From Nocardia coubleae NBRC 108252 (GTDB lineage: Bacteria; Actinomycetota; Actinomycetes; Mycobacteriales; Mycobacteriaceae), in contig NZ_BDBD01000019.1 of the NCBI RefSeq assembly GCF_001612805.1, positions 496,001 to 560,000 of the forward strand: 64,000 bases of DNA. Direction: 5' to 3'. A program made the position numbers and the translations under genes. Below are positions 8,002 to 16,221 of the stretch, one piece after another. Each line of letters begins with the position of its first letter. The stretch's first letter is position 1. A model generated the notes under the pieces. The model was not told the DNA's origin and did no database searches. It saw only the letters and a program-made list of their open reading frames with translations.

Positions 8002-8274
8002 TCAGTGCACTGATCTGCGCCCGGTGAAGAGTCCGACCAGGAACAACAGCAGGCAGGCACCGGCCAGACAGGTGATGAAGCTGAAGATCCAGCCCGCGCC
8101 CTCGACGTCGACGCCGAACAGCTTCAGGATGAAGCCGCCGAGCAGACCGCCGACGATACCGACGACGATGTTGAGCAGGATGCCCTGCTGGGCGTCGGTC
8201 TTCATGAACTTGCTGGCTATCCATCCGGCGAGTCCGCCGATGATGATCCAACCAATGATCCCGAGTCCGAGCAT
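8002..8274 (-). CDS. GlsB/YeaQ/YmgE-family small membrane protein
   Basis: 90 residues with three transmembrane helices rich in glycine (GIIGWIIIGGLAGWIASKFM, then LLNIVVGIVGGLLGGF, then a third about 63-83). The pattern matches the transglycosylase-associated / GlsB family, whose members are often stress-induced; biochemical function is not established. It shares a 240-bp divergent upstream region with fabH. Confidence 0.88.
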   Translation of the reverse strand: MLGLGIIGWIIIGGLAGWIASKFMKTDAQQGILLNIVVGIVGGLLGGFILKLFGVDVEGAGWIFSFITCLAGACLLLFLVGLFTGRRSVH

Positions 8275-8382
8275 TGTGTACCTCGTTCCCTCGAAGGGTC
8301 GGCTAGCTATCGCCTCGTCTCACAGTTATACCCCTCGCCTCTTGTGACAATCGACACTCTTCGGACAGATTTTCGCGCTAAT

Positions 8383-8397
8383 ATGAGGACGCCTCAT
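8383..8397. promoter_or_regulatory. Inverted repeat in the glsB-fabH intergenic region
   Basis: ATGAGG-N3-CCTCAT, perfect 6-bp arms, midway between the divergent genes. Two copies of the string GGACAGATTT or GGACAGATTTC-like sequence (8363 and about 8444) also occur here. A possible operator; no regulator is implied. Confidence 0.3.
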
Positions 8398-8514
8398 GTC
8401 TACGCGTTCACATGTTGTCCACGTAGGGGTCACGGGCGATGAGGGACAGATTTCGATGCTTCAGGTACACCCAGCGGTGCAACCCGCAGGTTGCCAGGTA
8501 CAGAGGAGATACGC

Positions 8515-9546
8515 ATGGCTGCTCGAATCGCCCAGACGACTGGCGCGGAGCACACCGCGATCCTCGGGCTGGGCGTGTACCGCCCCGCCCGGGTGGTCAC
8601 CAACGACGAGGTCGCGGGCCCGATCAACTCGAGCGACGAGTGGATCCAGACCCGATCCGGCATCAAGACCCGCCGCTTCGCCTCGGACTCCGAGACCGTG
8701 CAGTCCATGAGCGTTGCCGCCGCGCGTGACGCGATGGCCGCCGCGGGTGTCGCCGCCGATCAGGTCGACTGCGTCATCGTCGCGACGTCCACCCACCTGC
8801 TGCTCACCCCGGCCATCGGGCCGCGCATCGCCACCGACCTGGACATGACCGGCGCCGCCGCCTTCGACATCTCCGCGGGCTGTGCCGGTTTCTGCCACGC
8901 CGTCGGCATGGCCTCGGACCTCGTGCGCGCGGGCACCTCCCAGCACGTGCTGGTGATCGGCGTCGAAAAGCTCACCGACACCATCGATTTCATTGACCGT
9001 TCCACCGCCTTCCTGTTCGCCGACGGCGCCGGCGCGGTGATCGTCGGGCCCGCGCCGGAGCAGGGCATCGGCCCGACGGTGTGGGGTTCGGACGGCACCC
9101 AGCACCACGCCATCCGCCAGAGCAAGGACTGGATGGAGTTCTTCGCCGAGATCGAGGAGAAGGGCGTCGAGGCGGTGCGGCCCTACCTCACGATGGAGGG
9201 CACGGCGGTGTTCCGCTGGGCGGCGCACTCGCTGGAGAAGGTGTGCCGGGAGGCGATCGATCGCGCGGGCCTGACCACCGACGAACTCGACGCGATGATC
9301 CCGCACCAGGCCAACGGCCGCATCATCGAGATCATGGCCCGGGTGCTGAAGCTGCCGGAGAGCTGCGCGCTGGCCAACGACATCGAGGAAGCGGGCAACA
9401 CCTCGGCAGCCTCGATCCCGCTGGCCATGGAGGCGTTACTGCGCAAGGGCGAATCGAAGCCGGGCGACACGGCCCTGCTCATCGCCTTCGGCGCCGGGTT
9501 GTCCTATGCCGCACAGGTGATCACCATGCCCGCCTGGAAGTCCTGA
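8515..9546 (+). CDS. fabH: 3-oxoacyl-ACP synthase III (FabH)
   Basis: Condenses an acyl-CoA primer with malonyl-ACP; in mycolate-producing relatives it links FAS-I products to FAS-II elongation. It has 343 residues with the complete Cys-His-Asn triad: Cys123 in DISAGCAGF, His264 in IPHQANGR and Asn295 in EAGNTSAAS. The upstream ATG-like start at 8491 is set aside because ATG 8515 has a GAGGAGA site 7 nt before it. It stands alone, between a divergent small membrane gene and its own terminator, not in a fab operon. Confidence 0.96.
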   Translation: MAARIAQTTGAEHTAILGLGVYRPARVVTNDEVAGPINSSDEWIQTRSGIKTRRFASDSETVQSMSVAAARDAMAAAGVAADQVDCVIVATSTHLLLTPAIGPRIATDLDMTGAAAFDISAGCAGFCHAVGMASDLVRAGTSQHVLVIGVEKLTDTIDFIDRSTAFLFADGAGAVIVGPAPEQGIGPTVWGSDGTQHHAIRQSKDWMEFFAEIEEKGVEAVRPYLTMEGTAVFRWAAHSLEKVCREAIDRAGLTTDELDAMIPHQANGRIIEIMARVLKLPESCALANDIEEAGNTSAASIPLAMEALLRKGESKPGDTALLIAFGAGLSYAAQVITMPAWKS

Positions 9547-9570
9547 CTCGGCAAATCCCACCACGACGGC

Positions 9571-9596
9571 GGTGACCTGCACCGAAGCAGGTCACC
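9571..9596 (+). terminator. fabH terminator hairpin
   Basis: GGTGACCTGC, a 6-nt loop and GCAGGTCACC form a perfect 10-bp stem 24 bp after the fabH stop. Confidence 0.75.
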
Positions 9597-9735
9597 GACC
9601 GGCCCTTCGGCCGTGTCCACCCCGTCCCGCTTGCACCGACTCGGACATGCTGGCAAACTCTTCGCTAATCGAAGTAGCTGATCGAAGAGGCTCAGCCGCC
9701 CGGCATACCCGTCGTCGACCCCGAGGTGATCGGCC

Positions 9736-9915
9736 GTGAAACTGCGCTCACTCCTGCCACGCAGGCACATCAACGAGGTTCCGCTGCTCCCCACCATCGA
9801 GCCGGACGACAGCTTCGCCCTGCGCAGCGCCTTCACCCGCCGCAAACGCGACGAACGCCTCGAACGCCTGCTCACCCCGAGCGAGCTCGACTTGGTACTG
9901 CAGCGCCAGCTCTGA
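9736..9915 (+). CDS. Small basic hypothetical protein (59 aa)
   Basis: A GTG-started ORF of 59 codons, in a different frame from the long upstream extension of the following gene. The peptide begins MKLRSLLPRRHINEVPLL and ends with an Arg/Glu/Leu-rich helix (RRKRDERLERLLTPSE and onward). Third codon positions are almost all G or C, unlike random sequence here, and GAGG lies 9 nt upstream of the start. It ends 41 bp before the receiver/TrxR-like gene and may be the first cistron of that module. No homology recognised. Confidence 0.55.
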   Translation: MKLRSLLPRRHINEVPLLPTIEPDDSFALRSAFTRRKRDERLERLLTPSELDLVLQRQL

Positions 9916-9956
9916 TTCCGCGCACGGGGGATACTTGCGGGGTGAGCAATCCCGCC

Positions 9957-11609
9957 ATGACCAAACCGGCCATTCTGAGCGTCGACGACGATCCCGGCGT
10001 TTCGCGGGCGGTGGTGCGCGACCTGCGCCGCCGCTTCGGCGCCGACTACCGCATTCTGCGCGCCGAATCGGGTCCGCAGGCCCTCGAGGCCCTGCGTGAG
10101 ATGAAGCTGCGCGGTCAGCCGGTGGCCGTGCTGATCGCCGACTACCGCATGCCGGGTATGGACGGCATCGAATTCCTCGAGCAGGCGATGGACCTGCATC
10201 CCTACGCACGCCGCGTATTGCTCACCGCCTACGCCGACACCGATGCGGCGATCAACGCGATCAACGTCGTCGACCTCGACCACTACCTGCTCAAGCCGTG
10301 GGATCCGCCGGAGGAGAAGCTGTATCCGGTGATCGACGGCCTCCTCGACGCCTGGCGCAGTGCCGAACAGCGGCCCGTCTACGAGACCAAGGTGGTCGGT
10401 GACCGCTGGTCGCCGCGATCCTCACAGGTGCGAGAGTTCCTGGCGCGCAACCAGTTGCCGTACCGCTGGTACCCGCGCGACGAACCCGAGGGCGCCCGGC
10501 TGCTCGAGGCGGCGGGTGCCGACCCGCAGTCGTGTCCGGTGGTCATCACCCAGGCGGGCGAGGCATTGATCCAGCCGACCGACAGCGAACTCGCCGAAAG
10601 CTGCGGTCTCACCGTGCAAGCCAGCGACGAGTTCTACGACCTGATCGTCGTCGGCGGTGGTCCGGCCGGGCTCGGCGCCGCCGTCTACGGCGCGTCCGAG
10701 GGTTTGCGCACCGTGCTGGTGGAACGCACCGCGACCGGTGGGCAGGCCGGGCAGAGCTCACGCATCGAGAACTATCTCGGTTTCCCCGACGGGCTTTCGG
10801 GCGCGCAACTGGCCGACCGCGCACGCAGGCAGGCCGCGAAGTTCGGTGCCGAGATCGTCACCACCCGCGAGGTCGTCGGCCTGGAGGTGAACGGTTCGGC
10901 ACGGACTGTGCGCTTCGCCGACGGCGGATCACTGTGCGCGCACACGGTTCTCATCGCCACCGGCGTGGACTACCGACGTCATCCGGCGCCGGGTGTCGAC
11001 GAATTCACCGGGCGCGGCGTGTATTACGGCTCGGCGATGACCGAGGCCACCGAATGCGCCGAGCAAGAGGTGTACATCGTCGGTGGCGCGAACTCCGCCG
11101 GGCAGGCCGCGGTGTTCCTGTCGCGGCACGCGCGTGGCGTGCACCTGGTGGTGCGTGGCGACTCGCTGGAGAAGTCGATGTCGCACTACCTGATTCAGCA
11201 GATCGCGCAGATCCCGAACATCACCGTGCACACCGAAACCGAGGTGGCCGGCGCCGACGGCGACCAGCACCTGGAACGGATCATCCTGCGCGACAACCGC
11301 AACGGCACCGAGGACAAGGTCGACGCGCAACGATTGTTCCTGTTCATCGGCGCCGCACCGCAGACCGGCTGGCTCGACGGTGTCGTCGCCCGCGACGACG
11401 CCGGCTACGTGCTGGCGGGCCCCGACCTGCTCGTCGACGGCGCGCGCCCGGCAGGCTGGGAGCTGCCGCGACCACCGCACCACCTCGAAACCAGCGTGCC
11501 CGGGGTGTTCGTGGCCGGTGACGTGCACGCCGAGTCGGCCAAGCGGGTCGCCTCGGCGGTCGGCGAAGGCGCCATGGCCGTGATGTTCGTGCACCGGTAC
11601 CTGTCGTAG
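9957..11609 (+). CDS. Fused response-regulator receiver / thioredoxin-reductase-like flavoprotein
   Basis: 550 residues. Residues 1-130 form a receiver domain with acidic pocket D10-D12, phospho-acceptor Asp62 (ADYRMPGMDG), Thr90 and Lys113. Residues about 143-215 resemble a thioredoxin/glutaredoxin fold but carry WSPRSS where CxxC would be. Residues 225-550 are a TrxR-like flavoprotein with FAD motif GGGPAG (233-238) and NADPH motif VGGANSAG (375-382). The redox CxxC of true thioredoxin reductases is replaced by GSAMTEATEC (358-367), so ordinary thioredoxin reduction is unlikely. GTG 9942 is an alternative start. The kinase gene begins 8 bp later, implying a phosphorelay-controlled flavoenzyme. 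Its substrate is unknown. Confidence 0.93.
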   Translation: MTKPAILSVDDDPGVSRAVVRDLRRRFGADYRILRAESGPQALEALREMKLRGQPVAVLIADYRMPGMDGIEFLEQAMDLHPYARRVLLTAYADTDAAINAINVVDLDHYLLKPWDPPEEKLYPVIDGLLDAWRSAEQRPVYETKVVGDRWSPRSSQVREFLARNQLPYRWYPRDEPEGARLLEAAGADPQSCPVVITQAGEALIQPTDSELAESCGLTVQASDEFYDLIVVGGGPAGLGAAVYGASEGLRTVLVERTATGGQAGQSSRIENYLGFPDGLSGAQLADRARRQAAKFGAEIVTTREVVGLEVNGSARTVRFADGGSLCAHTVLIATGVDYRRHPAPGVDEFTGRGVYYGSAMTEATECAEQEVYIVGGANSAGQAAVFLSRHARGVHLVVRGDSLEKSMSHYLIQQIAQIPNITVHTETEVAGADGDQHLERIILRDNRNGTEDKVDAQRLFLFIGAAPQTGWLDGVVARDDAGYVLAGPDLLVDGARPAGWELPRPPHHLETSVPGVFVAGDVHAESAKRVASAVGEGAMAVMFVHRYLS

Positions 11610-11617
11610 GAGGCGTG

Positions 11618-13057
11618 ATGTCGGTCTGTGATCCCGAAGAACTGCGAACTCTGTTCCTGTTCGAAAAGCTCGACGACGCACAGCTTTCCGAGCTGTGCGC
11701 GGCCGGTCGCATCGAATACGTCGACCCGGGGCCGGTGTTCCTCGAGGGCCAACCCGCGACCTGCTTCTACGTGCTCATCGACGGCGAGGTGAAGCTGACC
11801 AAGCTCTCGGGCGGGGTGGAGGTGGAAACCAACCGCACCGACCAGCGCGGTGTGTACGCGGGCGCGTGGACGGCGTACCTGGGCGACAAGGCCGAGCCGA
11901 ACTACAACGGGTCGATGTATGTGCTGCGCCGGTCCCGGTTCCTTGTGCTCGACGCGGCCGACTTCTCCCGGATGATGCACGCGTGGTTCCCGATGGCGGT
12001 GCACCTGCTCGAGGGCGCGTTCTTCGGTGGGCGGCGGTCCAATCAGCGCATCGCCGAGCGTGAGCGGCTCGTCGCGCTCGGTTCGCTGTCGGCGGGGCTC
12101 ACCCACGAGCTCAACAATCCCGCCGCCGCTGCCGTGCGGGCCACCGCCGGGTTGCGTGAGCGGGTGGCCGGAATGCGGCACAAGCTCAAGATGATGGCCG
12201 AGGGCAAGTTCCCCACCGAGGCCCTCGTGCACCTGGTGGAGCTGCAGGAACAGGCCGCCGAGCAGGTGGCCAAGGCGCCGGATCTGTCGCCGCTCGAGGC
12301 GGCCGACCGCGAGGACGCCCTCGCCGACTGGTTCACCGACGAGGGCATCGCCGACGGCTGGAACCTGGCGCCCACCTTCGTGCAGGCCGGTCTCGACGTC
12401 GACTGGCTCGAAGGGGTGAAGGCGACCCTGCAGGCCTGCCATGCCGACGTGTTCGAGGGCGCGGTGCGCTGGCTGAACTACACCATCGAGACCGAGCTGC
12501 TGCTGAACGAGATCGTCGACTCCACCGGCCGCATCTCCACTCTCGTCGGCGCGGCCAAGCAGTACTCACAGATGGACCGGGCGCCGTACCAGGTCGTCGA
12601 CCTGCACGAACTGCTCGATTCCACCCTGGTGATGCTCAACCGCAAGCTCGGTGACGGTGTGCGGGTGGTCAAGGACTACGACCGCGCCCTCCCGCCGGTG
12701 CCGTGCTTCGCCGCCGAACTCAACCAGGTGTGGACGAATCTGATCGACAACGCGGTCTACGCGATGGGCGGCGAGGGCACCCTCACCGTGCGCACCTATC
12801 GTGAGAACGATTGTGTGGCAGTCGAAATCGGCGATACGGGTCCCGGTATTCCCGAGGAGTCGCGCAACCGCATCTTCGAACCGTTCTTCACGACCAAACC
12901 GGTCGGTGAGGGCACCGGTCTCGGCCTGGACATCTCGTTCCGCATCGTGGTGAACAAGCACGACGGTGACATCCGCGTCGATTCCGTTCCCGGCGACACG
13001 CGGTTCACCGTGCGCCTGCCCCTGCAACCCGCACAGCAGGCACCCGCCGGGTCGTAG
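11618..13057 (+). CDS. Cyclic-nucleotide-binding-domain histidine kinase
   Basis: 479 residues. Residues 8-130 form a CRP/FNR-like cNMP-binding sensor domain (for example CFYVLIDGEVKL). The dimerisation/phosphoacceptor helix has His163 in LTHELNNPA. The HATPase domain has an N-box NQVWTNLIDNAV (about 370), G1 box GDTGPGIP (about 404) and G2 box GEGTGLGLDIS. There are no transmembrane segments, so it is cytosolic. ATG 11618 is chosen over the adjoining GTG 11615 because AGGAGG (11608-11613) is correctly spaced only for the ATG. It is the natural partner of the receiver domain encoded just upstream. Whether it binds cAMP or cGMP is not evident. Confidence 0.93.
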   Translation: MSVCDPEELRTLFLFEKLDDAQLSELCAAGRIEYVDPGPVFLEGQPATCFYVLIDGEVKLTKLSGGVEVETNRTDQRGVYAGAWTAYLGDKAEPNYNGSMYVLRRSRFLVLDAADFSRMMHAWFPMAVHLLEGAFFGGRRSNQRIAERERLVALGSLSAGLTHELNNPAAAAVRATAGLRERVAGMRHKLKMMAEGKFPTEALVHLVELQEQAAEQVAKAPDLSPLEAADREDALADWFTDEGIADGWNLAPTFVQAGLDVDWLEGVKATLQACHADVFEGAVRWLNYTIETELLLNEIVDSTGRISTLVGAAKQYSQMDRAPYQVVDLHELLDSTLVMLNRKLGDGVRVVKDYDRALPPVPCFAAELNQVWTNLIDNAVYAMGGEGTLTVRTYRENDCVAVEIGDTGPGIPEESRNRIFEPFFTTKPVGEGTGLGLDISFRIVVNKHDGDIRVDSVPGDTRFTVRLPLQPAQQAPAGS

Positions 13058-13116
13058 GGTTCCAAGCACGCCGAGAACCCCCGCGGCGCCAGCCGCCTGG
13101 AAACGGAGGTCAGCGA

Positions 13117-13461
13117 ATGCCAGAAGGAATCGATCCAACGGTGCCGCCCAGTGGGCCGGGGTGTGCCGAGTGCACCGAGGCCGGTGGCTGGTGGGTGCAC
13201 CTGCGCCGGTGCGCGCAGTGCGGGCACATCGGCTGCTGTGACAGCTCCCCCAGCCAGCACGCCACCCGGCACTACGGCAGCACCGGTCACCCGTTCATGC
13301 AGAGCTACGAGCCCGGCGAGGACTGGTTCTGGAACTTCGCGACCAACGAGATGTACGAGGGCGGACCCGAACTCGCGGCGCCGACCAGTCATCCCTCTGA
13401 TCAGCCCGCCCCCGGTCCGGCGGGCCGGGTTCCCGAGAACTGGCAGTCACTGATCCACTGA
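13117..13461 (+). CDS. UBP-type zinc-finger protein
   Basis: 114 residues. Residues 16-65 hold the ZnF-UBP pattern: CAEC, CAQCGHIGCCD, then HATRHYGSTGHPFM. The C-terminal part is Pro-rich and without features. In eukaryotes this fold binds the ubiquitin C-terminal GG, but bacteria such as this lack ubiquitin, so the ligand here is unknown. It follows the kinase gene by 59 bp with an AGGAGG-like site (GGAGGTCAGCGAATG), and the same three-gene set is commonly seen in actinobacteria, which suggests a common pathway. It ends 2 bp from a convergent lipoprotein gene. Confidence 0.9.
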   Translation: MPEGIDPTVPPSGPGCAECTEAGGWWVHLRRCAQCGHIGCCDSSPSQHATRHYGSTGHPFMQSYEPGEDWFWNFATNEMYEGGPELAAPTSHPSDQPAPGPAGRVPENWQSLIH

Positions 13462-13463
13462 GG

Positions 13464-13826
13464 TCAGGGCGTCATCCCGGCGGCCTCGGCCACCGTCTTG
13501 TCTGCATTGCCCGGTGCCAGGCACACCAGTTTGGCGGTGCCGAGCGCTACGTTCGGGCTGCCCTCGAACGGGCCGCCGGGGTTGTCGGCCAGGATCTGCT
13601 CGATGACCCGCGTCTGCGCGTCGTTGTCGAGTGACTTGAATTCCGAGCAGGTGACCTGCGAACCGCTCGCGGCCGCCTTGGACGTGGTCGTGGCCGGTGC
13701 GGTGGTGCTCGCGGGCGTGCCCTTGCGCAGGCCGGAGGCGTCGGTGGCTTCGTCGGCGGAACCGCAGCCTGCCAGGATCAGGGTGAGTGCCCCGGCAGTC
13801 GCGACGACGGAAGAGATTCGGTTCAT
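13464..13826 (-). CDS. Small lipoprotein
   Basis: 120 residues with a signal peptide ending in the lipobox LILAGC, so it is probably lipid-anchored outside the membrane. A Thr/Ala-rich linker (about 30-60) precedes a compact domain with two cysteines (TCSEFKSLDND and KLVCLAPGN), spaced as in HdeA-like periplasmic proteins. ATG 13826 is chosen over the far upstream start at 14039 because only it begins a signal sequence. Divergent from the AAA ATPase gene, convergent with the zinc-finger gene. Function unknown. Confidence 0.85.
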   Translation of the reverse strand: MNRISSVVATAGALTLILAGCGSADEATDASGLRKGTPASTTAPATTTSKAAASGSQVTCSEFKSLDNDAQTRVIEQILADNPGGPFEGSPNVALGTAKLVCLAPGNADKTVAEAAGMTP

Positions 13827-13964
13827 CTGCTGGTTTCCCCGGTGGATCGCGGCGCCGGCACGTCCGGCGCGTCGGGTGCAGCGTACAGACTCCGACCTTG
13901 GGATGAGCCAATCGATCGCTGATCGTCCACAGCGCTCGGTCCGGGCAGCGGGCAGAATGGCACG

Positions 13965-16163
13965 GTGGCTGAACTTTCGCTGACCGCTCGTCTCAATCCC
14001 TCGGCCGCCGACGCCCGTCGCGGGGTGGTTCGTCTGCATCCGGAGACGCTCACGGCGCTCGGCCTGCGGGAATGGGACGGTATCGCGCTGATCGGCGCGC
14101 GGCGCACGGCCGCGGTGGTGGCCAAGGCGCCCGCGGGCAACCCGCCCGGCGTCGCGCTGCTCGACGACGTGACCCTGTCGAATGTCGGGCTGCGGGAGAA
14201 CGCGGCGGTGACCGTCGCCCCGGTGACGGTGTTCGGCGCCAAACAGATCTCGCTGAGCGGTTCGGCGCAGGCGATGGCGAGCATTCCCGCCGCGACGCTG
14301 CGCCAGGCCCTGCTCGGCAAGGTGGTGACCGTCGGCGACACGGTGTCGCTGCTGCCACGCGATCTCGGTCCCGATATCAGCTCAGCGGCGACCACTCAGG
14401 CGCTGGCGCGCACATTCGGGATCGCCTGGACCACCGAGCTGCTCACGGTCACCGCGATCGACCCGCGGCCGGGTCCGGTGAGTGTGCAACCGAATTCGGC
14501 GGTCGGCTGGGGCAGCGGCGCGGCGGCGGTGCAGCACGCGCTGGAGCGCGACGGTAGCGCCATCGACACCCCGCTCGAGGCACCGGCGGTGACTGCGGTC
14601 AGCGAGCCGGTGCCGGTGGAGGATCTGGCGGGCGTGCAGAGCCAGGCTGCCAAGCTCGCCGAATGGCTGAGTCTGGCGCTCGACGAACCGGAACTGCTGA
14701 AAGTCCTCGGCGCACCGGCACATCTGGGCGTGCTCATCACCGGTCCGGCGGGCGTGGGCAAGGCGACCCTCGCCGAAGCGGTCGCCGCGCCACGCCGGGT
14801 TGTCGTGCTCGACGGGCCGAGCGTCGGGGCGAGCGAGAGCGGCGCGCGGTTGCGTGAGGTCGCCGCGGCGGTCGCCGATATCGCCACCGACAAGGGCGGG
14901 GTGCTGATCGTCACCGATATCGACGCGCTGCTGCCGGTGGAGGCGGAACCTGTCGCCACTCTCATCCTCGACCAGTTGCGAGCCGCCGTCCGCGCGCCAC
15001 GCGTCGCGCTGCTGGCCACCACCGCGCATCCGGCACAGGTGGATTCACGGCTGCGGGCACCCGATCTGTGCGACCGCGAGCTGGCCCTGCCGCTGCCGAC
15101 CGCACTCGTGCGCCGCGCGCTACTGGAACAGCTGCTGCGCAAGGTGCCGTCGGGCAAGCTCGATCTCGACGTGATCGCCTCGCGCACACCGGGTTTCGTC
15201 GTCGCTGACCTGGCTGCGGTGTGCCGGGAGGCAGCAGTGCGCGCTGCGGGTCGGGCCAGCCGGGAACAGGCCGACCCCGAACTCACCCAGGACGACCTCA
15301 TCGGCGCGCTCGACGTCATCCGGCCGCTGTCCCGTTCCGGCACCGAGGAATTGGCCATCGGCTCCCTCGATCTCGACGACGTCGGCGACATGGTGGAAAC
15401 CAAACAGGCACTCACCGAAGCTGTGCTGTGGCCGCTGCGCCACCCCGACTCGTTCGCCCGGCTCGGCATCGAGCCGCCGCGCGGCGTGCTGCTCTACGGG
15501 CCGCCCGGTTGCGGCAAAACCTTCCTGGTCCGTGCCTTGGCCGGGACCGGACAGCTCAGCGTTCACGCGGTGAAAGGTGCTGAGCTGATGGACAAGTGGG
15601 TCGGTTCGTCGGAGCGCGCGGTGCGCGAACTGTTCCAGCGGGCCCGCGATTCGGCGCCGTCGCTGATCTTCCTCGACGAGGTCGACGCGCTCGCCCCACG
15701 CCGGGGACAGAGCAGCGATTCGGGAGTGTCGGACCGGGTGGTCGCCGCCCTGCTCACCGAACTCGACGGGGTGGAGCCGCTGCGCGATGTGGTGGTGCTC
15801 GGGGCGACCAACCGGCCCGAACTCATCGACCCGGCTCTGCTGCGCCCGGGCAGGCTGGAACGGCTGGTGTTCGTCCCGCCGCCCGATGCGGCCGCGCGCC
15901 TCGACATCCTGCGCACCGCCGGTCGCTCGGTGCCGCTGGCCGACGACGTCGACCTGGCCGCCCTCGCCGGCGACCTCGACGGCTACTCCGCGGCCGACTG
16001 CGCCGCCCTGCTGCGCGAGGCCGCCCTCACGGCGCTGCGCCGCGACATGGCCGCCGCCGATGTCACCGCCGAGGACGTGGCGACCGCCCGCCGCACCGTA
16101 CGTCCCTCGCTCGACCCCGCACAGGTCGAATCGTTGCGGGAGTACGCGCGCAACCGGGGATGA
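13965..16163 (+). CDS. Cdc48/VCP-like double AAA ATPase
   Basis: 732 residues, the counterpart of M. tuberculosis Rv0435c. An N-terminal Cdc48-N-like double-psi barrel (about 1-90, LTARLNPSAADARRGVVRL) precedes two AAA modules. D2 is intact: Walker A GPPGCGKT (about 512), Walker B LIFLDEVDAL (about 567), second region of homology with GATNRPELIDPALLRPGR. D1 looks degenerate: Walker A is GPAGVGKA with alanine in place of Ser/Thr, and the Walker B acidic pair is D-I instead of D-E. D1 may bind nucleotide or organise the hexamer while D2 does the work. GTG 13965 gives the conserved N terminus. Substrates unknown. Confidence 0.93.
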   Translation: MAELSLTARLNPSAADARRGVVRLHPETLTALGLREWDGIALIGARRTAAVVAKAPAGNPPGVALLDDVTLSNVGLRENAAVTVAPVTVFGAKQISLSGSAQAMASIPAATLRQALLGKVVTVGDTVSLLPRDLGPDISSAATTQALARTFGIAWTTELLTVTAIDPRPGPVSVQPNSAVGWGSGAAAVQHALERDGSAIDTPLEAPAVTAVSEPVPVEDLAGVQSQAAKLAEWLSLALDEPELLKVLGAPAHLGVLITGPAGVGKATLAEAVAAPRRVVVLDGPSVGASESGARLREVAAAVADIATDKGGVLIVTDIDALLPVEAEPVATLILDQLRAAVRAPRVALLATTAHPAQVDSRLRAPDLCDRELALPLPTALVRRALLEQLLRKVPSGKLDLDVIASRTPGFVVADLAAVCREAAVRAAGRASREQADPELTQDDLIGALDVIRPLSRSGTEELAIGSLDLDDVGDMVETKQALTEAVLWPLRHPDSFARLGIEPPRGVLLYGPPGCGKTFLVRALAGTGQLSVHAVKGAELMDKWVGSSERAVRELFQRARDSAPSLIFLDEVDALAPRRGQSSDSGVSDRVVAALLTELDGVEPLRDVVVLGATNRPELIDPALLRPGRLERLVFVPPPDAAARLDILRTAGRSVPLADDVDLAALAGDLDGYSAADCAALLREAALTALRRDMAAADVTAEDVATARRTVRPSLDPAQVESLREYARNRG

Positions 16164-16221
16164 ACCGCCCCCGGGGGCTGATTTCCCAGGTGGTGCGTGT
16201 TTCGCCGGTATCGTCGGAACC

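Noticed and set aside
8396..8710. Plus-strand ORF in the glsB-fabH gap
   Set aside because: It overlaps the fabH start in another frame, lacks a ribosome site and shows no protein-like pattern.
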